Source of the DNA: JADJQU01 sp035490315
GTDB lineage: Bacteria > Planctomycetota > UBA1135 > GCA-002686595
Assembly: GCA_035490315.1 (NCBI GenBank)
Contig: DATHET010000017.1
Coordinates: forward strand, 1 to 28,225
Direction of reading: 5' to 3'
Length of the DNA: 28,225 bases
How positions within the stretch are numbered: position 1 is the first letter of the stretch; each line of letters opens with the position of its first letter. The notes beneath the pieces are model-generated. The model did not search any database. It saw nothing but the letters and a program-made list of their open reading frames with translations, and was not told the DNA's origin. The translations under genes were made by a program, and so were the position numbers. Below, in pieces: positions 14,329-26,100 of the stretch.

Positions 14329-16314
14329 ATGAATCGATCGATCTGGACCTGGATCCTCGGCCTCGCGCTTCTTGCGGAGAGCGCCGCGGCTCAGATCGAG
14401 GGCCCGCTCGACAATGATTCGTACCTGCCGACGTCGCCGGCGGCCGAGGCCGAGCTGGCGCGGGGCGATCAGGCCTTTGCCCTGGCACTGCGGATCGGTG
14501 ACGCGGGCGACGAGCGCGCGACTCACGATGCGTGGACGACGACCTGCGAGGCCTGGCGCAACGCCCTGGTGAAATCGCAGAGCGGCGAGAGCGCGAGTCC
14601 GCGCCCGATCGAAAAACCCGGCGATGTCTCGCCATGGCCCACGGCGGAGGACGGAGTCGAGCGCTCGACCGAGGGCGTCGAGGAAGCGGTGTTCCGCAGA
14701 CTCGCCGCGGCGCCGAAAGCAGCGCGGCTCGTCTGGCGCGAGCGCTTCTCCGCCCTTGCCGACGAGGAACTGTCGAGCGCGGCGGCGGTGCTCGCCACTG
14801 TCGCGCGGATCGAGCGCGAGCTTCCCGCGACCGCGGCGGCGTCCAAGGCGGCGCTGCTCTTGGCCGAGCTCAGCTTCGAAAGCGGCGACGTGGACGCGGC
14901 GCGCCGCTGGCTCGCGCGAGCTCGCCGCCACCTGGCCGCGACGGGCATCGAGGATGCGCCGATCCACAGCGGCATCGCCTTGCGCGAGGGTCTGCTTCCC
15001 AAGCTTCCAGAGGCGAGCGAAGCGACCTGGCAGCACGCTGTTTCTCTCGAGCTCGTCGCGGGCCGCGCCTTGGAAATTCCGCGCAATCAACCGGTGCGCA
15101 CGCGCCCGCTCGGCACCGGTCCGCAAGCCGGCATGGCCTTCCTCAGCCAGGACCGCGCCCTGATCCAGACGCCCGCGGCCCTGTGGATCCTGGCCGGAGC
15201 GGAGCTCGCCGCGAGCGGTCCCTTCGAGAACAACCGCTGGCTCGGGCCCGCGGGTCTCAGCGTCGAGCCGACGGTCGCGCCGGGCAACGGCCCCGGTTGG
15301 CGGCTCGATCCCGCCGCCTCGGGCTCCAGCGCGGTGGTCGTGGTCGGCCGCTCGCTGGGCGGTCGGCCCAATGTCCTGGCCTGCGTCGATTTCGGCGAGT
15401 CCAGCGCCGAGCCCCACCTGCGCTGGGCCCAGGCCGCGGCGGCTGTCTCCCCCGGCGACATGGCTGAGTCCAGCGACGAGTTCGAGTTCGAGCCGGGGCC
15501 CCTGTGGAGCGACGGACTGGTGATCGCCCTGGTGCGCCGCGCGAGCTCGACTTCGGGCGAGCACGAGATCGAGCTGCGCGCCCTCGAGCCCGCGACCGGC
15601 GCGCTGCGCTGGCGCAGCTACCTGGGCAAGGGCGGCGAGCGCGTGCGCGACATGGGCCGCTTCGCCCGCCGCGGCGTGGCGACCATGCCCGCCGAGCCGC
15701 TGATCGCCACGGCCAGCGGCATCCTGGCCAGCGCGCAGCTGGGTTTTTGCGGCCTGGTCGACCCGCTCGACGGCCGCTGCCTGTTCGCCCTGCGCAACCA
15801 CCGGCGCGCGGCCGACGAGCGCGGATGGACCGGCTGGGGATCCAGCGTCGCCGATTCCAATGCCCTGATCGGCTGGGCGCCGGCGGATTCCGATTACCTG
15901 TACCTGCTCGATGCTCGCGGAGCTGGCTCGCGCGGCACTCCCTGGCTCGCTCTGCCGCAAGCTCTCGGAGAGGCCGAGGCCCTGGTGCACGCGGACAAGC
16001 TGCAGGTCCTCGCCCTTGCGAGATCGGGAGCGCGCGCGGCCCTCGCCCGCTGGGATCTCGCGAGCGGCGAACGCCAGGACGCGCTGCGCCTGGGGCCCGA
16101 GGAAGTCTTCTCCGGCAGGGCCTTGGCGAGTGACCAGCGCGTCATCGCCGCGAGCGATCGCGCGCTCTATCTGTTCGATCGCAGCAAAGACCTCGGCCTG
16201 CTCGCCGCCCCGACCCTTGCCGGCCCGATTCCGCGCGGGGGGAACCTTTGGGCGAAGGGCGCCAGGGTTTATGTGCTTTCGAGCCGATTCGTCGAGGTGT
16301 TCAGCGCTCGCTGA
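14329..16314 (+). CDS. Secreted PQQ-type beta-propeller protein with helical N-terminal repeats
   Basis: This 661-residue protein has a signal peptide (MNRSIWTWILGLALLAESAAA, cleavage near residue 21). A helical region (about 90-210) follows, with Ala/Arg-rich pairs of helices like TPR units (ALLLAELSFESGDVDAARRWLARA). The rest resembles a BamB/PQQ-type propeller with blades such as LRALEPATGALRWRSYLG and LVDPLDGRCLFAL. The true PQQ cofactor residues are not evident, so it is more likely a scaffold than a dehydrogenase. It is a distant paralogue of the 1511-residue protein at 23154: both have the run of helices followed by SGIALR. The ATG has AAGG about eight bases upstream; the frame is open earlier but the signal peptide fixes this start. 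Function unknown. Confidence 0.8.
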   Translation: MNRSIWTWILGLALLAESAAAQIEGPLDNDSYLPTSPAAEAELARGDQAFALALRIGDAGDERATHDAWTTTCEAWRNALVKSQSGESASPRPIEKPGDVSPWPTAEDGVERSTEGVEEAVFRRLAAAPKAARLVWRERFSALADEELSSAAAVLATVARIERELPATAAASKAALLLAELSFESGDVDAARRWLARARRHLAATGIEDAPIHSGIALREGLLPKLPEASEATWQHAVSLELVAGRALEIPRNQPVRTRPLGTGPQAGMAFLSQDRALIQTPAALWILAGAELAASGPFENNRWLGPAGLSVEPTVAPGNGPGWRLDPAASGSSAVVVVGRSLGGRPNVLACVDFGESSAEPHLRWAQAAAAVSPGDMAESSDEFEFEPGPLWSDGLVIALVRRASSTSGEHEIELRALEPATGALRWRSYLGKGGERVRDMGRFARRGVATMPAEPLIATASGILASAQLGFCGLVDPLDGRCLFALRNHRRAADERGWTGWGSSVADSNALIGWAPADSDYLYLLDARGAGSRGTPWLALPQALGEAEALVHADKLQVLALARSGARAALARWDLASGERQDALRLGPEEVFSGRALASDQRVIAASDRALYLFDRSKDLGLLAAPTLAGPIPRGGNLWAKGARVYVLSSRFVEVFSAR

Positions 16315-16512
16315 GTTCTTGCGGGGACTCTCGCCACACTCGCCCGCTAGATCCCCCTCCCGGACGGTGAAACTCGTGTAGGGACCGCCGTTCTCTTCCC
16401 GGCGGGTGATAAGTTCGACAACGTTGGAAGTTCGCTCGTTCAGGCCCGTCCTGCAGGGCAGGCTAGGCCCCGAAGACCTCCCCAGGACCTCGAAGCTTCG
16501 AAGAAGGAAATC
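16315..16512 (+). promoter_or_regulatory. Leader region of the MoxR-VWA operon
   Basis: These 198 bases precede a six-gene operon and must hold its promoter, though no clear sigma-70 pair stands out. Visible structures are a hairpin CCGCCG (16385-16390) / CGGCGG (16400-16405), a weaker GCCC/GGGC hairpin near 16444-16459, and a perfect 12-base palindrome TCGAAGCTTCGA (16490-16501) directly before the AAGGA ribosome site. The palindrome could be an operator or could act on translation; chance is also possible. Confidence 0.4.
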
Positions 16513-17544
<1,032 letters not shown>

Positions 17545-17559
17545 CGGGGCGCACGCTCC

Positions 17560-18459
17560 ATGGCAGGCTCTCTCGATCCCGCCGTCCTCGACAAGCTCGC
17601 GGGCCTGTCGCTGGTCGCGCGAACCGTTGTCGATGGCTTCCTCTCCGGCCAGCACCGCTCTCCCAAGCGCGGCAGCTCGGCCGAATTCGCGCAGCACCGC
17701 GAGTACGTCTCGGGCGACGAGCTGCGGCGCATCGACTGGAAAGTCTTCGCGCGCTCCGACCGTCTCGTGATCAAGGAGTTCGACGACGAGACTTCGCTGG
17801 ACTGCCACCTGCTGGTCGACGGCTCGGAGTCGATGGCCTTCGGTTCCCTGGACTGGACCAAGTTCGAGTACGCGCGCTGGTGCGCCGCTGCCCTCGCGCA
17901 GCTCGTGCTCCAGACCCGCGACACCGCCGGCCTGGTGCTCTTCGACGAAGTCGAGCGCAAGAAGGTCCCGCCGAAGACCGGCTCCGGTCAGAAGCACGAC
18001 ATCATCGCCGCGCTCGAGGCCTATACGCCGACCGGAAAAACCAAGATCGGCGACGTGCTCTTCTGGCTGAACGGCCGGCTGCGGCGCAAAGGCATCGTCG
18101 CGATCTTCTCGGATTTCTTCGACGACACCGACAAGATCATCGAGGGCCTGCGGCGGCTGTGCTACGCCGGGCACGAGCCGATCCTGTTCCAGATCGTCGA
18201 TCCGCTCGAGATGAGCTTCGACATCTCCTACCTGGTGCGGCTCGACGGCTTGGAAGCGGCCGGTGTGCACAAGGTCGATCCCAAGTCGCTGCGCGCCGCG
18301 TACCTCGAAGAGTTGGACGCCCACCAGCGCGCGATCGCGACCGGCACGCGAGCCCTGGGCGTCGACTACGTGAAGCTTTCGACCTCGCAGGATCTCGGCG
18401 CGGCCCTGTCCACTTACCTCGCTCGCCGCAGAGCACGCTCGCGCGGCGGAAGGCGCTGA
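17560..18459 (+). CDS. DUF58 domain protein with VWA-like fold
   Basis: This 299-residue protein carries the DUF58 signature HREYVSGDELRRIDWK (46-61) and a metal-binding MIDAS-type motif DGSES (87-91). DUF58 proteins are regular partners of MoxR ATPases. This one has no membrane helix or signal, so it should be cytoplasmic or bound to the membrane through partners. The C-terminus (RRRARSRGGRR) is strongly basic. The next gene begins 8 bases after its stop. The biochemical role of DUF58 is not established. Confidence 0.92.
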   Translation: MAGSLDPAVLDKLAGLSLVARTVVDGFLSGQHRSPKRGSSAEFAQHREYVSGDELRRIDWKVFARSDRLVIKEFDDETSLDCHLLVDGSESMAFGSLDWTKFEYARWCAAALAQLVLQTRDTAGLVLFDEVERKKVPPKTGSGQKHDIIAALEAYTPTGKTKIGDVLFWLNGRLRRKGIVAIFSDFFDDTDKIIEGLRRLCYAGHEPILFQIVDPLEMSFDISYLVRLDGLEAAGVHKVDPKSLRAAYLEELDAHQRAIATGTRALGVDYVKLSTSQDLGAALSTYLARRRARSRGGRR

Positions 18460-18467
18460 ACCAAGCC

Positions 18468-20723
18468 GTGTTCGACGGATTCGTCCACCCCGGGTTGGTG
18501 ATCGGCGCGGCCCTTGCGGCCGTGCCGCTCTTGATCCACCTGCTCAATCGCCAGCGCTTCCGGCCCATGCCCTGGGCAGCGATGCGCTTCGTCGAAGCGG
18601 CCTACCGCAAGACGCGTCGGCGCGCGCGGCTCGAGAATCTGCTGCTGCTCTTGCTGCGCATGGGAGCGATCGCGCTGCTTGCCCTGGCGATCGCGCGGCC
18701 CTTCGTCGGCGCGCGCTCGGCCCTGTCGGGCATGACCGAGAGTCGCCGCGATGTCGCGCTGATCCTCGACGCTTCCTACTCGACGGGCTGGCGAGACGGC
18801 GTGCGCACGGTCTTCGAGCGCGAGATCGAGCGCGCCCGGGAGCTGCTCTCGACGCTCAACGGTCCGCGCGGCGATCGCGCGCGCCTGGTCGTCGCTTCGC
18901 GCGTGCCCCACCTGCTCTCGATGCGCACGCCGGAAGAGGCGCGCGACCTGCTCGACACGCTCAACGCGCCGAGCGACGAGCCGCTCGACTTGACCGGAGC
19001 CCTGGGCGAAGTCCGACAGCACGCCGAGGAGCTGGCGCGCGGCGAGGGCGTCGCGAACCTGGAGATCCACCTGCTCTCGGACATGCAGCGCTCGACTTTC
19101 GCGCCCGACGTGCGCGCGGGTGCCAACCAGCCGGCCGCTGGCGGGGCGGCGGGCGAAGGCACGCCGCGCCTCTTCGAGGAGCTCGACCGACTCAAGGCCC
19201 TCGGCCTGTCCGTGTGGGTCGACGACCTCGGCCCTTCCGTCGATTCGCCGAGCAATCTCGCGATCACGGAGCTCGCACCGCAGACGCGGGTGCTCGGTCC
19301 CGACCAGCCCGTCGACATCGGCGTGCGCGTCGACAACTTCGGCGCGACTTCACAGAACGGCGTGCGCGTGGTGCTGGAAATCGACGGCGAGCGCCGGCCG
19401 CAGCGCACCCTCGACATCGCGGCCCATGGATCGGCGCGCCTGGTGCAGAGCGAGACTTTCCGCGAGCGCGGCCCGCACCGCGTGCGCGCTCTGCTCGAAT
19501 CGGATGCCCTCTCGGTCGACGACACGCGCGCCGCGATCGTGGTCGTGCCTCCGGCGCTGCGCGTGCTGCTGGTCAACGGCGCGCCATCGTCCGATCTCGC
19601 GCGCGACGAAGTCGGTTATCTCCAGGCCGTGCTCGAGCCCTCGCGCGGCGACGACGCCGTGGCGACGCAAGCAGCGCCTTTCGAAGTGCGCAGCGTCGAG
19701 CCCGCGCGTCTGCTCGACAGCGATCTGGACCTCGGCGCCTGCGACGTGATCTGGCTCGCGAACGTCGAGAACCTCCAGCAACGGGCTGTCGAGCGCTTGG
19801 AAGCCCGCGTCGCCGCCGGCGGCGCCCTGATCATCTCGCTCGGCGATCGCGCCGATCCCATCGCTTACGGCACGCGCCTGTTCAAGACCGACGGCAGCGG
19901 CCTGATGCCGGCGGAGCTCATCGCCCGTTCGCTGGTCTCGCGCGACGAGCGCTACTGGCGCATCCAGGAATTCGAAGCGACCCACCCCGCCCTGGCCTTC
20001 TTCGCCGACGAGCGCTGGAAGCCGCTGCTCACCGAAGTGCCCTTCTACGGATTCTTCGAGACGCGCCCGCTGGCCGACGCGCGCATCCTGGCGCGCTTCG
20101 ACGACGCGGCGCGCAGCCCGGCCTTGATCGAGCGCAACTTCGACCGCGGCCGCGTCTTCCTGTGGACCTCGACCATAGACGCCGACTGGACGCGCATGCC
20201 GGAATCGCCGCGCACCCTGGTGCCCTTCGTGCACGAGCTGGTGCGCTACGCGGGAACCCAGTCCGGTCGCGAGCCGAATCTGGAAGTCGGCTCGAGCTAC
20301 GCCGCGCGCGTCGAGAGCTTCCCGCGCAAGCTGATGCTGCTCTCGCCCGATGGAACCCGCCGGCCGATCGCCGGCGAGGCGACGACCCTGGGACCGGGGA
20401 GCTGGATGTTGCCCGCGGTCACCGCGACCGAGCGCGCGGGCCTGTACATGATCGAGCTGGAGGGACGCGAGGGTCTGCCCTTCGCCGTGGCTCTCGACAC
20501 GCGCGAAAGTGATCTATCGCGGATGTCGGCGCCCGAGCTGCTCGCCCTGCATCCCGTGTTCCGCATGGCGGGCGCGGCGAGCGGTCCGCTGCGCGGCGAC
20601 GACACCCAATCCGACCAGAAGGGCGAATTGTGGCGCTTGATCGCGGGCCTGACCCTGGCCTGCATCGTGCTCGAGACCCTGTGGGCCGCGTGGATCGGCA
20701 GGACGCGGAGCGTGCGCGGATGA
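18468..20723 (+). CDS. BatA-like membrane protein with VWA domain
   Basis: This 751-residue protein starts at a GTG (18468). The N-terminus (FVHPGLVIGAALAAVPLLIHLLNRQRFR) is the BatA/aerotolerance type with a first membrane helix at about 8-26, and a second helix lies at about 57-78. A VWA domain follows with an intact MIDAS motif DASYS (101-105). The middle holds an Ig-like/CARDB-type segment (about 255-365: VDIGVRVDNFGATSQNGVRVVLEIDG) and then an amidotransferase-like Rossmann region without a clear catalytic Cys. A last helix (about 723-742) ends the chain. The GTG is chosen because family similarity begins there and it follows the DUF58 stop by 8 bases; the long open frame upstream is a shadow. 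The last four bases overlap the next gene. Confidence 0.88.
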   Translation: MFDGFVHPGLVIGAALAAVPLLIHLLNRQRFRPMPWAAMRFVEAAYRKTRRRARLENLLLLLLRMGAIALLALAIARPFVGARSALSGMTESRRDVALILDASYSTGWRDGVRTVFEREIERARELLSTLNGPRGDRARLVVASRVPHLLSMRTPEEARDLLDTLNAPSDEPLDLTGALGEVRQHAEELARGEGVANLEIHLLSDMQRSTFAPDVRAGANQPAAGGAAGEGTPRLFEELDRLKALGLSVWVDDLGPSVDSPSNLAITELAPQTRVLGPDQPVDIGVRVDNFGATSQNGVRVVLEIDGERRPQRTLDIAAHGSARLVQSETFRERGPHRVRALLESDALSVDDTRAAIVVVPPALRVLLVNGAPSSDLARDEVGYLQAVLEPSRGDDAVATQAAPFEVRSVEPARLLDSDLDLGACDVIWLANVENLQQRAVERLEARVAAGGALIISLGDRADPIAYGTRLFKTDGSGLMPAELIARSLVSRDERYWRIQEFEATHPALAFFADERWKPLLTEVPFYGFFETRPLADARILARFDDAARSPALIERNFDRGRVFLWTSTIDADWTRMPESPRTLVPFVHELVRYAGTQSGREPNLEVGSSYAARVESFPRKLMLLSPDGTRRPIAGEATTLGPGSWMLPAVTATERAGLYMIELEGREGLPFAVALDTRESDLSRMSAPELLALHPVFRMAGAASGPLRGDDTQSDQKGELWRLIAGLTLACIVLETLWAAWIGRTRSVRG

Positions 20724-23152
20724 GCGCCCTGCTCGCTTGGATTCCCGCGGCGCTGCAGGCCGCTGCCGCGCAGGCCGAGCCCAGCATCGGCACGCGCGCG
20801 AGCTTTCGCTTGATCGACCTGCCGCCGGCCTGGGTGCTGGTCCTGATCGTGGCCCCGCTGTGCTTCGCGGTCTGCTACCTGGGCTACCGCGGCGAGCGAC
20901 TTTCGCGCGGCGCGCGCCTCTTGCTCGCCAGCCTGCGGATGGCCGCAATCGTGACTTTGCTGATCGTGCTGTTCCGGCCGGTGCTCGTCGAACGGCGCGA
21001 GGACGTGCAGAAGGCCGAGGTGCTCGTGCTGCTCGACGACTCGGCGAGCATGCGGCGCAAGGACGCATATTCCGGCGACGAAGCTGGCCGCAAGGTCGCG
21101 GAAGCCCTGGCGGGCAAGCCGGCGGCCGAGACCATGCGCCTCGAGCTCGAGGAAGCCGTGCTGGCGAAAGAGCTGCTGCCTCAATTGAAGAGCCGCGGCT
21201 ATGTGGCCCGCGCCTTCCGCTTCGCCGAGGGGCTGACGCCCTTCTCGACCACGGCGAACGTGGGCGAAGCGGCTGCCCCCGCCGATCACCTGGAAGGCCA
21301 CGGAGCTTCGACGCAGCTCGGCGATGCCTTGAGCGGCGTGATCGCCGCGCACCGGGGCCGCCACGTGACCGACGTGGTGGTGATCAGCGACGGCCGCTCC
21401 AACGCCGGCCTCGCCGCCCTCGACGGCGCGCGCGCGGCGGCCGCGGCGGGAATTCCCGTGCACACGGTGCTGCTCGGCGACTCGCGCCGCGAGAAGAACG
21501 TCCTGATCGAGATCGTCGAGGCGCCGACCACAGCGCTCGAAGGCGACGAGATCGCCGTGATCGTGCGCGTCGTCGGCCGCGGTGTCGACGCCGGCGCGCG
21601 CTCCAGCGTGCAGCTCGAGGAGTTGCACGCCAACGCGGCCACCGTCGCGGCCGAGGAAGAAGTCGACCTCAGCGACACGGGCGAGCGCGCGACCCTGCTC
21701 GCCCACGCGGGTCCCGCCGATCCACGCACCGGCGAGCGGCGTTTCCGCGTCAGCGTTCCGCCGATCGAGGGCGAGACCCTGCTCGACGACAACGCGCTCG
21801 AGTTCTCGGTGCACGTCACGCCGGCCAAGGTGCGCGTGCTCTACGTCGACGGCTACCCGCGCTGGGAATACCGGCGCTTGATGGAGCTGCTCAAGCGCGC
21901 CGACGAGAAGATCGAAGTCTCCTGCATGCTGATGTCCGCGACGCCGGATTTTCCGCAGGAAACCTCGCGCGGCTTGACGCCCTTGACCAGCGTGCCCACC
22001 GACCGCAAGGAGCTGCTCGAGAACTTCGACGTCGTGATCCTCGGCGACGTGAATCCCTACACGATCTCGCCCGACCCGGCGCGGGCCGACGAGTTCATGA
22101 AGAGCCTGCGCGAGTTCGTCGAGCGCGGCGGCGGCCTCCTGTTCATCGCCGGCGAGCACGACAACCCGCGCGCTTTCCTGCGCACCCCGCTGGAAGAGCT
22201 GCTGCCCGTCGCCGTCGACGCGTCAGACGAGAACGCCGTGTCGATGTCGCGCAATCCCTGGCAGCCGCGTCTGGAAGATCCGCTGGTTCCCCACGAGATC
22301 GTGCGCCTGCTGCCCGACGTGCAGATGAACCGCAAGCTCTGGGAAGACCCGGGCGGCCTTTCGGGGATGTACTGGTTCGCGCCGATCACGCGCGCCAAGC
22401 CGGGAACCCAGGTGCTGCTGCGCCACCCGACCCTCGAGAACTCTTCCGGCAGATACCCACTGCTCGTCGCGGGGTACTTCCCTTCGGGACGCACGCTGTT
22501 CGTCGGCTTCGACGAGACCTGGCGCTGGTGCTTCCACTATGGCGACACCTACCACGAACGCTTCTGGCGCAACGCGGTCCGCTGGCTGGCGCTCGGCCGG
22601 CTCAAGAGCGGCGACCGTCGCTTCCGCGTCGAAGTGGCGCGCGCGAGCTACACCCTCGGCGAGCGCGCGGTGGTCGAAGCGCGTGTGCTCGACGAGGACT
22701 TCCGGCCAGCCTCCGTGCCCAAGCAGGAAGTGGTCTGGAGCGATCCCGAGGGACGCGAGACCAAGCTCGAATTGCCGATGGTTCCCGGCCGCAGCGGCAT
22801 CTACCGCGCGACCCTCGACGCCGACCGCCTGGGCTCCTATCGGGTGTGGATCGAGAACGGCGGAGCGCGCGTCGCTTCGGCGGACTTCGAGGTCGTGCTG
22901 CCGAGCCTGGAGAACCAGGACCCTTCACCCGATCCGGGCCTGCTGCGCGAGATCGCGGCCATGACCGGCGGCAAGGCGGTCGAGCTGGAGAAGCTGCGCG
23001 AGCTTCTGGCTCAATTCCCCGGCGGCGAAGAGCGCCGCGAGCCGATCTCCTCGCGCCTCGACGACGTGTGGGATCGCTGGGGAACCTTGTGGATCGCGCT
23101 GGCTCTGCTCGCCGCGGAATGGGTGCTGCGCAAACGCTGGGAGCTGGTCTAG
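20720..23152 (+). CDS. Membrane VWA protein with amidotransferase-like (GATase1-like) region
   Basis: This 810-residue protein begins with a hydrophobic segment, then has two membrane helices (about 37-54 and 66-88) and a VWA domain with a complete MIDAS motif DDSAS (106-110). An Ig-like segment (about 255-365) precedes a Rossmann region (about 370-640: VRVLYVDGYPRWEYRRLMELL, GDVNPYTISP, FVERGGGLLFIAGEHD) that looks like the class I glutamine-amidotransferase-like domain of membrane VWA proteins. It is followed by another beta domain (about 645-755) and a C-terminal helix (about 787-803). No catalytic triad is seen. Its domain order repeats that of the preceding gene, so the two probably arose by duplication and may pair. 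It starts in an ATGA overlap. Confidence 0.88.
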   Translation: MSALLAWIPAALQAAAAQAEPSIGTRASFRLIDLPPAWVLVLIVAPLCFAVCYLGYRGERLSRGARLLLASLRMAAIVTLLIVLFRPVLVERREDVQKAEVLVLLDDSASMRRKDAYSGDEAGRKVAEALAGKPAAETMRLELEEAVLAKELLPQLKSRGYVARAFRFAEGLTPFSTTANVGEAAAPADHLEGHGASTQLGDALSGVIAAHRGRHVTDVVVISDGRSNAGLAALDGARAAAAAGIPVHTVLLGDSRREKNVLIEIVEAPTTALEGDEIAVIVRVVGRGVDAGARSSVQLEELHANAATVAAEEEVDLSDTGERATLLAHAGPADPRTGERRFRVSVPPIEGETLLDDNALEFSVHVTPAKVRVLYVDGYPRWEYRRLMELLKRADEKIEVSCMLMSATPDFPQETSRGLTPLTSVPTDRKELLENFDVVILGDVNPYTISPDPARADEFMKSLREFVERGGGLLFIAGEHDNPRAFLRTPLEELLPVAVDASDENAVSMSRNPWQPRLEDPLVPHEIVRLLPDVQMNRKLWEDPGGLSGMYWFAPITRAKPGTQVLLRHPTLENSSGRYPLLVAGYFPSGRTLFVGFDETWRWCFHYGDTYHERFWRNAVRWLALGRLKSGDRRFRVEVARASYTLGERAVVEARVLDEDFRPASVPKQEVVWSDPEGRETKLELPMVPGRSGIYRATLDADRLGSYRVWIENGGARVASADFEVVLPSLENQDPSPDPGLLREIAAMTGGKAVELEKLRELLAQFPGGEERREPISSRLDDVWDRWGTLWIALALLAAEWVLRKRWELV

Positions 23153-23153
23153 C

Positions 23154-26100
23154 TTGAAGTTCATGCCTCGGAACAGCGCCAGCGTCTTCGCAGCCCTCGC
23201 GCTGCTCGCTGCGACGCCGCTGTTCGGCCAGGAGGTCGGCCAGGATCCCGGACTGGAAGGCGACGACGTCTTCATCAAGTCGCGGCCCTTCTCGATCCCG
23301 AACAAGCAGAGTGCTCGCGCCCTGTACGACGCGGCGCGACAGCACGTCGAGGCCGGCCGCTGGACCGAGGCGGTGACCACGATCGAGCGCCTGATCGACG
23401 AGCATTCCGGATCGGTGATCGAGCTCGGCGCCGACTCTGCCGTCCTCTCCCGCTCGATCCAACCGGTGTACCGCGGCGCGGCGGATGCGGCGCGCGAGCT
23501 GTTCGCGCGCCTGCCCCCTCAGGCGCGAGCCGCGTACAGCGATCGCTACGCGGCGCGGGCCGAGCAGCTGCTCGAGCGCGCCAGCGCGGCCCTCGACACC
23601 ACCGCGCTCGCCGACGTGGCCCGCCGCTATCCGCTGACCGCCGCCGCGCGCAGCGCCTGGCTGGCCCTCGGCGACCTGGAAGCGGAAGCGGGCAATATCG
23701 AAGCCGCGCGCGCGGCCTGGAAACGCGCCGCGGAGGCTCTTCCCGATGAAGCAGCGCCTTCGGGGATCGCGCTGCGCGATCGTTGGACTCCGGGCGACAG
23801 CGCCATGCCCGCTGCCTTCCTGACCCTCGCGAACACCGACAGCGATTCGGTCGAGATCCCCGCTCAGGAAGCTCACGGCTGGGAGAAACCGCTGCGCATC
23901 GACGAGAACGCGACCAGCCCCTTCCGGGACAGCTTCAACTCCTTCCCGATCCTCGCCGGCGACTCCGTGCTCGCCTCGAATTCGCTGACGCTGAGCTGCG
24001 TCGATGCCTTGAGCGGCACCCTGCGCTGGCGCAGCGCGGAACCTCCCGGCTGGTCCGAGGTCCGCCAGGGAAGATTCCGCGCGCGCGACGGCAACATCGT
24101 GAGCTTCTCGGGCTTCTTCAACGGCCTCGACCGCGAAGGGCTGATGCTCGCGCCGGCCGCGGGCTCCGGCGTCGCCGTCGCGGCCCTGCAGGTTCCGTTC
24201 ACGCGCGACGCGAACAACGACTTCAACACCAACATCCACATCACGACGGTGATCCCCGATCGCCGCCTCTACGCCTTCGACCTCGAGACGGGCAGGCCGC
24301 TGTGGGACCATTGCCCGCCCCCGACCTGGGATTGCGAATCGGGAGCCTTCACCCAGCGCATGCGCGTCGCCGGACCGCCGGTGATCGCGGGCAGGCGCGT
24401 GCTCGTGCCGATGTGGCGTCCTCAGGGCCGCATCTCCTATTACGTAGCCTGCTACGACCTCTCGAGCGGCGCCTACCAGTGGTCGACCCAGGTCGCGAGC
24501 GGCCAGCGATCGCTGAACATGTTCGGCCGCACGGACCGCGAGTTCTGCGCCCCGCCGCTGGTCGTGATCGGCGAGCGTGTGATCGCGCTGACGCAGCTCG
24601 GGACGATCGCCGCGCTCGATCTGTTCAGCGGCGAGATGATCTGGCAGACGGTCTACGACCAGATCCCCGTGCCCGGCGCCGACGGCAGCCAGGCGGTGGC
24701 GCGCACGGCGCGCTGGCGCAATGCGCCGCCGGCCGTGGAGCGCGGCGTGGTCGTGGTCACGCCGATCGACTCGGAATACATGATGGGCATCGACCTCGCG
24801 GACGGCGCCGTGCTCTGGTCGCTCGACGCGGGGCAGCTCGGCGAATCCAGCGGCCGATCGGGCGCCTGGTGCCTCCTGGGAGTGCGCGACGACACCGTCT
24901 ATGTGGGCGGGAGGATCGTGATGGCCCTGCGCGCCAAGCAAGGCATCGCCAAGGCGCCCTCGCAGGTCCAGGCGCGCAGCGAAAATGTCTTCGGCGACGG
25001 CTTCCCCGATCCCTCGCGCATCCCGCGGGCCGTGCTCACCGCGCGCCACGTGATCGCTCCGACCAGCGAGGGCAGCGTGGTCCTCGACCGCACCAATCTG
25101 GAGATCCAGGAGACGCAAAGCTCCGCGATGAGCTCGAAGAGCTGGGGCGGCGGCGCGACGAAGAACGGCGGCTGGGGCAACCTCGCGATCGGCAACGGCA
25201 CGATGTTCGCGCTTTCGCCGCAGCTCCTGTGGGGCATGCTCGACTGGCGCTCGATCGAGGCGCGCCTCGAGAACGATTTCGCTCGCCATCCCGACGACTC
25301 CGGCCTGGCCACGCGCTTCGGCGATTTCCTGCGCGAGCGAGCGGCGAGCGAGCTCAAGGGCGCGAAGCCCCAGGCCGCCGAGCTGCACGTGCAGCGCGCC
25401 GAGAAAATCCTCCAGGAACCGGCGAACGCCGGCATCAGCGAGGCGCGACTCGCCTTGTTCTCGACCCTGCGGCTCAAGGCCAAGGTGCTGGTCGCCAATG
25501 TGCAGGCATCGCAGGCCCTGGAGCCGTTGGAGCGCGCGGCGGCCCTGGCCCCGGATCCCGAGCGCCTCTCGCTGGTGCTGGCCGAGATCGCGCGCAGATC
25601 GCGGATCGAGGAGCCAGCGCGGTTCGAGCTGGCCCTCGCCGATCTCGAGCGCCGCTGCGGCGACCTGGAATTTCCCGTCGAGGAAGACGAGCCCAGCAAC
25701 GAGGCGCGCTCCGTGTTGCGCTGGGTGATCGAGCAACGCATCGCCGACGCGGCCTCGCGCGGCAATCACTCCAAGGAATTCGCGGCCCTGATCGACCTGC
25801 TCGCGCGCTGCGGCGACGCTCCGATGTCTCCGGCGATCGCCGAGCCTCCGGGCGAAAAAGGCGAGACCCCGGCGATGCGCATCGAGCAGCGGCTCGCCTC
25901 CGGAGCTCGCGCGGCCTGGCAGCCCTTCGAGGAGAAGGCGCGCGCCGCCTTCGAATCCGCGCGCGCCAGCGGCGACGCGCTCGAGCTCGAGCGCGTCGCG
26001 CGCCTCTTCCCGCACACAGCGGCCGCTCGCGATTCGCGCGACGCGCGCCTGCGCCTGGCGATCGAAGCCGGCGATTCCGCCGCATCGGTGCGCGCGGCCT

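Noticed and set aside
16385..16405. CCGCCG/CGGCGG hairpin as terminator of the propeller gene
   Set aside because: The stem is only six pairs with a nine-base loop and no T run follows; kept only as a noted structure in the leader region.
20737..23157. 806-codon plus-strand frame overlapping the second VWA gene
   Set aside because: The translation is Arg-rich and without domains; the frame at 20720-23152 carries the VWA motif, membrane helices and an ATGA overlap.
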